Shown piece after piece: positions 5,492 through 9,647 of a DNA stretch of 9,647 nt; positions within the stretch are counted from its first letter, which is position 1, and each line of letters begins with the position of its first letter. Below the pieces are notes generated by a model. That model had not been told where the DNA came from, did not search any database, and saw nothing but the letters and a program-made list of their open reading frames with translations. The DNA is from FEB-12 sp964503315. GTDB taxonomy: Bacteria; Zixibacteria; MSB-5A5; GN15; FEB-12. The stretch is taken from contig CAZCZL010000031.1 of NCBI GenBank assembly GCA_964503315.1, forward strand, positions 1 through 9,647. The letters run 5' to 3'. The translations under genes and the position numbers were made by a program.

Positions 5492-7300
5492 TCACCACAT
5501 CAAAAAAGGAGTGAAGGTTTTGTGCCGCTTGCGATATTTGGGTTCGCCCATGACTTCGAGATTATCCAGAAAGGCGCGTTTGTGAGGCGCGGCGCGGAAA
5601 GAGAAGGCAACCTGAAAGCAGGATTGTTCATCGGCTTGGGGCGGCAGGTGAAAGATTAATTCATGCAATTGCCCGTCTGTTTCGGGGTCATCCTTTTGAA
5701 TGGCGCGTAAAAGCTGCCAGTCGGTGAGGTTGGATGCGCGCCAGAAAATGCTGAAGGATTCGTCGACGCTCAATTGTTCTGCGCCCATCAACGCGCGCAC
5801 AACAATTTGCTCGTGGCGGGTGGTGAGCACTTCGATAGTTTCCATGCTCAGGCGGGAATTGCCTTGCAAGCGGATAGACTGTCCATCCACTTTGGGTTCG
5901 GCTTGCGAAAGAGTTACGCTGCCCTCGGTTCGCCAGCCAGCGAGAGTCTTTTCAAAGTTGGCAAAGTAGATGCGTTTAACCCAGGGCGACAATTGGGCGG
6001 GTAAAGTTGGCGGCGTGGAAAAACCTGTCGAAACGGAAGCAGTTTCAAGGTCAGGAGTGAAGCGGACTCCCAGCGTCCTATTCGCCTGAATGGCGGGGCT
6101 TTGCGGCAGAAGGTGAAAATCCCCGTTGGCGACGTCCACAAAACAGGGGTCGGCAAAGATGCCTTCGAATGCGGCGCGCTCGGAATGGCTGTAGTAATGA
6201 AAAGCGGGAGGTAGGTTTACACCGTCGGCGCGATAATATAGGTTGTTGGCAAGAACGCTGTTTTCAAGGGCGGGTTTGGAAATATAAAACTGCCGCGTGT
6301 AATTGTAAAAAATATTATTCTGAATATCGAGATGATGACATTCGGGATGCCAGTAATCCAACGCGAAGGTGTTGTACGGAATGAAATCGGGATTGCAAAT
6401 GCAGGTGTTGTTGATGAAACTGATAAAGGAAGCAGGACCGTGAATGCCCGAAGGATACGGCGCGATGATGATGTTGTTGCGGATGATGATGCCGCGCTCG
6501 AAGCTGTCGTCGGCGCTGCCTACCCGTTCCAAGGTCACGCCGCCGCTGCATTCATCTTCGGTTTGGTAGGAACTGGCTTCGCAGAAATTATTTTCAATCA
6601 GGATATCGGTGGTGAGTTCGGGGTCGCCGTCTTCTGTGCCATGAAAGGTTTGAAAACAGTCCATGTGCGCATCTCGAATGCCTGCACCATACCAAATTTC
6701 GCGGATGTTGTTGCCGCGCAGAATGTGACCCGTGCCGAAGAAGCGGACGGCGTCGGCATCATCAGTTTTGCGTCCGCTGGGGTGATCTTGCAGTGGCTGG
6801 CGGATGGTGTTGGCTTCGACAAGATGGCTCTTTCCGTGCAGTTCAATACTAGACAGGACGTTGTGATAGAAATAGTTGCGGCGGATGATTCCGTTTGCGC
6901 TGTGCGGCGAGGTGAACACGCCCGCGCCAAGCGTTTCGATGAAGCGGTTATCTTCGATGAGAAAATGATCGCCGCAAATTTTTATGCCGTAGGGGGAATT
7001 GTCTTTCAGGCTTGACTCGAAAAATCGGACGGTGAATCCGCTGATATGAATATAGTTGCCTTCAAGCAGGAAGCCAGATAGTTCCACTGCGCCTTGCGCA
7101 ATGAAGCGAATGGGGGCATCCTGCGCCCCCGAAGCGCGGATGAAGACCCGTCCGTTGTCGTACACACCTGCGGTCACGATGATGGTATCGCCCGCTTGGA
7201 CGGATTCCGCGGCGCGTTGGATCGTCCGCCAGGGTTGGGCTTGGGAGCCAGAGACGGCGTCATTGCCACTTGGAGAAACGTAAAAAGTGGTATTGGTCAT
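5492..7300 (-). CDS. Right-handed beta-helix protein, no signal peptide
   Basis: A 602-residue protein. Residues 4-60 contain the FYVSPSGND...QPWRTIQRAAE...AGDTIIV pattern (DUF1565-type cap) that starts many pectate-lyase-fold proteins. Residues about 60-400 are a right-handed parallel beta-helix with many N-N-x-I/F rungs, ending at FADPCFVD...SPAI. A short Ser/Thr/Pro linker (about 415-440) leads to a C-terminal beta-sandwich-like module (about 443-586) and a basic tail. It is a paralogue of the next gene upstream over the whole length, including DAHMDCFQTF (210-219), SIELHG (151-156) and FGTGH (188-192). Proteins of this fold are lyases, hydrolases or epimerases of polysaccharides; the activity here is unknown. 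It has no signal peptide: an in-frame TGA lies four codons upstream of the ATG (7315-7313), so none can be added. No good Shine-Dalgarno is present at the start. Confidence 0.88.
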   Translation of the reverse strand: MTNTTFYVSPSGNDAVSGSQAQPWRTIQRAAESVQAGDTIIVTAGVYDNGRVFIRASGAQDAPIRFIAQGAVELSGFLLEGNYIHISGFTVRFFESSLKDNSPYGIKICGDHFLIEDNRFIETLGAGVFTSPHSANGIIRRNYFYHNVLSSIELHGKSHLVEANTIRQPLQDHPSGRKTDDADAVRFFGTGHILRGNNIREIWYGAGIRDAHMDCFQTFHGTEDGDPELTTDILIENNFCEASSYQTEDECSGGVTLERVGSADDSFERGIIIRNNIIIAPYPSGIHGPASFISFINNTCICNPDFIPYNTFALDYWHPECHHLDIQNNIFYNYTRQFYISKPALENSVLANNLYYRADGVNLPPAFHYYSHSERAAFEGIFADPCFVDVANGDFHLLPQSPAIQANRTLGVRFTPDLETASVSTGFSTPPTLPAQLSPWVKRIYFANFEKTLAGWRTEGSVTLSQAEPKVDGQSIRLQGNSRLSMETIEVLTTRHEQIVVRALMGAEQLSVDESFSIFWRASNLTDWQLLRAIQKDDPETDGQLHELIFHLPPQADEQSCFQVAFSFRAAPHKRAFLDNLEVMGEPKYRKRHKTFTPFLMW

Positions 7301-7357
7301 ACGAAAACTATATCATTCGCCGCCAAAAGGCTTTGTGAGTTTTGTGCCTGCTTTTGT

Positions 7358-7426
7358 TGATTTGATGAAACGCCGAGAATCAAATCAGGCGGCACAAATC
7401 AATTGACCTGTACCACCTGATTTGAT
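7358..7426. repeat. Overlapping inverted repeats of a TGATTTGA motif
   Basis: The intergenic space between the two beta-helix genes holds TGATTTGA at 7358-7365 and 7418-7425, and its complement TCAAATCA at 7380-7387, with a partial copy (CAAATCAA) at 7395-7402. Two hairpins compete: arms 7358-7365 with 7380-7387, or a stronger one with 14-base arms (7379-7392 with 7413-7426, one mismatch, a possible G-U pair in RNA) and a 20-base loop containing the palindrome TCAATTGA (7399-7406). There is no U-run after the stem in the minus-strand RNA, so a simple terminator is unlikely; an mRNA-stabilising or partially terminating structure or an operator is possible. Confidence 0.6.
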
Positions 7427-7439
7427 GAGGCGATTGAGA

Positions 7440-9509
7440 TTAGGGTGTTCCCAACACCGTTATGCTGTCAATATAACCATAGTCGGTTGTATCAGCGCTG
7501 TATTGTCCAAATCCGACCTTGAAGGTTGCCAGGTTATTTGCTGCGGCAGGCAGGACAAATTCCAGATAATGCAACTGCCCGTCTTCTTCTGGAGAACCAT
7601 TTCTGATGGCTTTGAGCAACTGGAAGGAACTGCCATTGTACCAATACAGATTCAAAGTTTCAGAAGCTTCATAGGAGGATGCGCCCAGATAGACCCGCAA
7701 AACGATATTATGGTAACCGACTGTCGAAATGCTTCTTTGCATCCAGCAATTATTGCCCGCCATTCGCACGCTATGAGAGCCGATTTTTGGAACGCCCGTA
7801 TACCAAGTGGTGCTTCCTTCTTTATACCAGGAACCAGGGAAAGCGCTCTCAAAGCCGTCGAAGAAAATTTGCTGTTGCGAGGGCTGAGAAATGGCAGTGG
7901 GTGTAATCGAAGTGGCAGTTGGTGGCACAGGTGTGTTCGTCGCCGTCGGCTGAATCAGTGTGGCGGTTGGAGTGGATGGCACAGCCGTGTTCGTTGCTGT
8001 CGGTGGAATCGGTGTGGCGGTTGGAGTGGATGGCGCAGTTGTATAGATTGCTGTGGGCGGAATGGGAGTATTCGTGGGTGATGATGTCTGATATTCATAA
8101 GCACCCATGTCCCATTGCCCGTTGACTGGACGGAAATTGCCTGCATAATCAGTTGTCACATCAGGCAAAGCAGCCCCAGAATCGATGGCTGGTGAGTTGG
8201 CTTGAAGTGTGTAATCGCCGCCGACTAAACCACTTGGCACATAATTAAAGAGTGGGTCAGCGCAAATGTCGCTATTTTGTCCGCAGGTGAAACCTGTATC
8301 GTTTATCATCGCGGAACCGCCGTTATATGCCAGGTTGTTTCCGTGGATCACCGTACCCGTATTCATCATCTGCGAATTCAAATATACAGGCTGTAGAAAA
8401 TTGTAGTAGATATTATTTTCGATAACGTAGTGATGATTATCGTAAGCCGTGCCGGGCCAGAGGTCCATGGCAAAAAGGTTTGCTTTGTTTCCAATCGCAG
8501 ATGTGGTGGCGCATGTATTATTCACATAGCTGAACCAGGCCGTGTTTTCCTGCACACCGGCACACTGCGCCGCAAATACCAGGTTGTTTCTGAAAATAAT
8601 GCCATGTGCGTACGTGTTATCCGTACTGCTGGTATCTTCAACGGTAAAGCCTGAGCCAGTCTCGTCTGCGGTTCTCCAGCCCAAGGCTTCACAATAATTT
8701 TGTTCAATCAGGATGTTGGTATTTCTGGCGGGATCTCCACTCTCCCATCCGCCAAAGGTTTGAAAACAATCCATGTGAGCATCGGTGACATTGGCCGTGT
8801 AGTGGATGTCATGAATATAGTTCCCGCGCGCAACATGACCGGTGCCAAAAAGCCAGATACCGTTGGCGTCATCTCCTTTGGGTCCGCACGAAGAATTCTT
8901 CTGGATGGCGCCATTGATTTCATTTCCTTGTATCAAGTGGTTTTGCCCGTGCAGTTCGATACTGTTTTCGACATTGTTTTCGAAATAGTTATTTTGAATC
9001 ATGCCGTTGGAGGTCTGCGGAGATGTATAGATTCCGCCCAACGGCATCATGATGATCCTGTTGTTTTCGATCAGAAAGTTGCTGCCGGTACCATCTACTT
9101 CAATTCCATAATTTTTACCTTTGGCAGCACTGCAGGTGATAACCTGAATCGTGAATCCTTTAATTTGGATGTAATTGCCCGTAAACACAAAACCATCCAG
9201 GGTTACAGTGCCTTGTCCTTGAAACAAAATAGGGACAGAAGATGTGCCGGATGCGCTGATTGATACACGTTCATCGTACGTGCCGCTTTGCACATATACA
9301 GTATCTCCCGCTGTGACCGTATTTGCCGCTTTCTGAATCGTCTTCCAGGGCTGCGCTTGGGTTCCAGGGTTACTGTCATTGCCAGTTGGCGACACATAAT
9401 AAGTATTGCCTGCTGCGCTGCCTGGGCTGATCCAAACGAACAAGGAAACAAAAATCATGGACAGGATTAAAATCAGTCCCATCAATTGCTGAATTATTTT
9501 GCTTTTCAT
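7440..9509 (-). CDS. Secreted right-handed beta-helix protein with Thr/Pro linker
   Basis: A 689-residue protein. Residues 1-33 are a Sec signal peptide: lysines at 2 and 4, a hydrophobic core at about 9-27, and SAA before the likely cleavage after A33. NTYYVSPTGND...QPWKTIQKAAN (35-63) is the DUF1565-type cap, followed by a right-handed beta-helix to about 475 (ICADPLF...SPAIDSG near its end). Residues about 476-545 are a low-complexity Thr/Pro/Ala linker with an 18-residue repeat, and 547-688 a C-terminal beta-rich module that may bind carbohydrate or cell surface. Conserved with the paralogue: SIELHG (183-188), FGTGH (221-225), DAHMDCFQTF (243-252). The likely role is extracellular binding, lysis or modification of a polysaccharide; activity unknown. 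The start is fixed by AAGGAG seven bases upstream. It is the first complete gene of the array. Confidence 0.9.
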   Translation of the reverse strand: MKSKIIQQLMGLILILSMIFVSLFVWISPGSAAGNTYYVSPTGNDSNPGTQAQPWKTIQKAANTVTAGDTVYVQSGTYDERVSISASGTSSVPILFQGQGTVTLDGFVFTGNYIQIKGFTIQVITCSAAKGKNYGIEVDGTGSNFLIENNRIIMMPLGGIYTSPQTSNGMIQNNYFENNVENSIELHGQNHLIQGNEINGAIQKNSSCGPKGDDANGIWLFGTGHVARGNYIHDIHYTANVTDAHMDCFQTFGGWESGDPARNTNILIEQNYCEALGWRTADETGSGFTVEDTSSTDNTYAHGIIFRNNLVFAAQCAGVQENTAWFSYVNNTCATTSAIGNKANLFAMDLWPGTAYDNHHYVIENNIYYNFLQPVYLNSQMMNTGTVIHGNNLAYNGGSAMINDTGFTCGQNSDICADPLFNYVPSGLVGGDYTLQANSPAIDSGAALPDVTTDYAGNFRPVNGQWDMGAYEYQTSSPTNTPIPPTAIYTTAPSTPTATPIPPTATNTAVPSTPTATLIQPTATNTPVPPTATSITPTAISQPSQQQIFFDGFESAFPGSWYKEGSTTWYTGVPKIGSHSVRMAGNNCWMQRSISTVGYHNIVLRVYLGASSYEASETLNLYWYNGSSFQLLKAIRNGSPEEDGQLHYLEFVLPAAANNLATFKVGFGQYSADTTDYGYIDSITVLGTP
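7958..8061 (-). repeat. 54-base tandem repeat encoding the Thr/Pro linker
   Basis: Inside the secreted beta-helix gene, near-identical blocks starting at 7958 and 8012 (plus-strand GTGTGGCGGTTGGAGTGGAT) are 54 bases apart. They encode an 18-residue unit of the type APSTPTATPIPPTATNT, then AVPSTPTATLIQPTATNT, with partial copies on each side. Such linkers separate a catalytic from a binding module in exported proteins and often vary in copy number. Confidence 0.75.
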
Positions 9510-9516
9510 GGGTGAA

Positions 9517-9522
9517 CTCCTT
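9517..9522 (-). promoter_or_regulatory. Ribosome binding site of the secreted beta-helix gene
   Basis: Minus-strand AAGGAG, seven bases before the ATG at 9509. It is the strongest Shine-Dalgarno in the window together with that of the Tat-signal gene and supports the start ahead of the signal peptide. Confidence 0.75.
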
Positions 9523-9580
9523 ATTAGATTTTTGATGTAGAGAAATGAAGCAAATCAGACCTTTTTCAAAGAGCGCGGGT

Positions 9581-9594
9581 ATATAAACTTATAT
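9581..9594. promoter_or_regulatory. AT-rich inverted repeat upstream of the array, possible promoter region
   Basis: In the 93-base gap before the first complete gene, minus-strand ATATAA-GT-TTATAT is a 6-base inverted repeat in an AT-rich stretch. It contains TATAAG, which could be a -10 element, but I see no convincing -35 at the right distance. It is a plausible promoter or operator site by position only. Confidence 0.25.
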
Positions 9595-9602
9595 TACTGA
9601 TG

Positions 9603-9647
9603 TTACGCAGCCTTGAGGGCTTGGAGTTCCTCATAAGCCACGCGAAT
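9603..9647 (-). CDS. C-terminal end of an upstream gene (truncated)
   Basis: An open minus-strand frame enters at the window edge and reads IRVAYEELQALKAA before TAA at 9605-9603. The composition (helical, Glu/Leu/Ala-rich) is that of an ordinary protein C-terminus and the gap to the next gene start is 93 bases, a normal spacing. With only 14 codons visible, neither the family nor the reality of the gene can be confirmed. Confidence 0.4.
   Translation of the reverse strand: MRVAYEELQALKAA

Noticed and set aside
7358..7426. A possible CRISPR-like or rho-independent terminator structure.
   Set aside because: The motif copies are unevenly spaced and in alternating orientation, so it is not a CRISPR array, and there is no U-run after the stem on the transcribed strand.
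7422..8081. A plus-strand frame with repeated GGWSGW and Cys/Trp-rich units, looking like a repeat protein.
   Set aside because: The repeats are the antisense of the 54-base units coding the Thr/Pro linker of the secreted beta-helix protein; no start signal or domain supports it.

Overview
The window looks like part of a polysaccharide-processing operon from an environmental bacterium, most likely a Chloroflexota (Anaerolineae-type) genome. The main support for this is the long Pro/Thr linker built on PTAT/TNTPVPP-type repeats in the secreted protein at 7440-9509, a style very common in that group. GC content is moderate and there is no IS element, tRNA or CRISPR array to help. The taxonomic call is an inference.

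Every supportable gene lies on the minus strand, so transcription runs from high to low coordinates. In that order: (1) the last 14 codons of an unidentified gene (9603-9647); (2) a secreted right-handed beta-helix protein with signal peptide, Thr/Pro linker and C-terminal beta-sandwich-like module (7440-9509); (3) its paralogue of the same layout without a signal peptide and with only a short linker (5492-7300); (4) a large NodB/GH57-like barrel protein with a C-terminal beta-rich module (3741-5489); (5) a 71-residue four-cysteine zinc-ribbon protein (3550-3765); (6) a YdjC/ChbG-family carbohydrate deacetylase (2684-3520); (7) a BadF/N-acetylglucosamine-kinase-family ATPase (1609-2592); (8) a GH5-like glycoside hydrolase without signal peptide, carrying an insertion of roughly 125 residues between its two catalytic glutamates (68-1492); (9) the first 13 codons of a twin-arginine-exported protein cut by the window edge (1-39). 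Genes 3-4 are two bases apart, genes 4-5 overlap by 25 bases and the other gaps are 28 to about 140 bases, so a single transcription unit is plausible.

Read together, the genes suggest cleavage and deacetylation of an N-acetylated oligo- or polysaccharide, with phosphorylation of the released amino sugar. One beta-helix protein is outside the cell and most other enzymes are apparently inside. The Tat-dependent protein may be a solute-binding protein that brings the sugar in, but only its first 13 residues are visible. The substrate and exact reactions cannot be read from the sequence.

Three of the gene gaps hold short-period repeats. Tandem heptamers fill the 3518-3552 junction and supply both a stop and a start codon. 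Diverging heptamers bracket the 1498-1596 gap. An inverted array of decamers fills 2613-2685. The gap at 7301-7439 holds overlapping inverted repeats of a TGATTTGA motif. There is no gene-free stretch longer than 300 bases.
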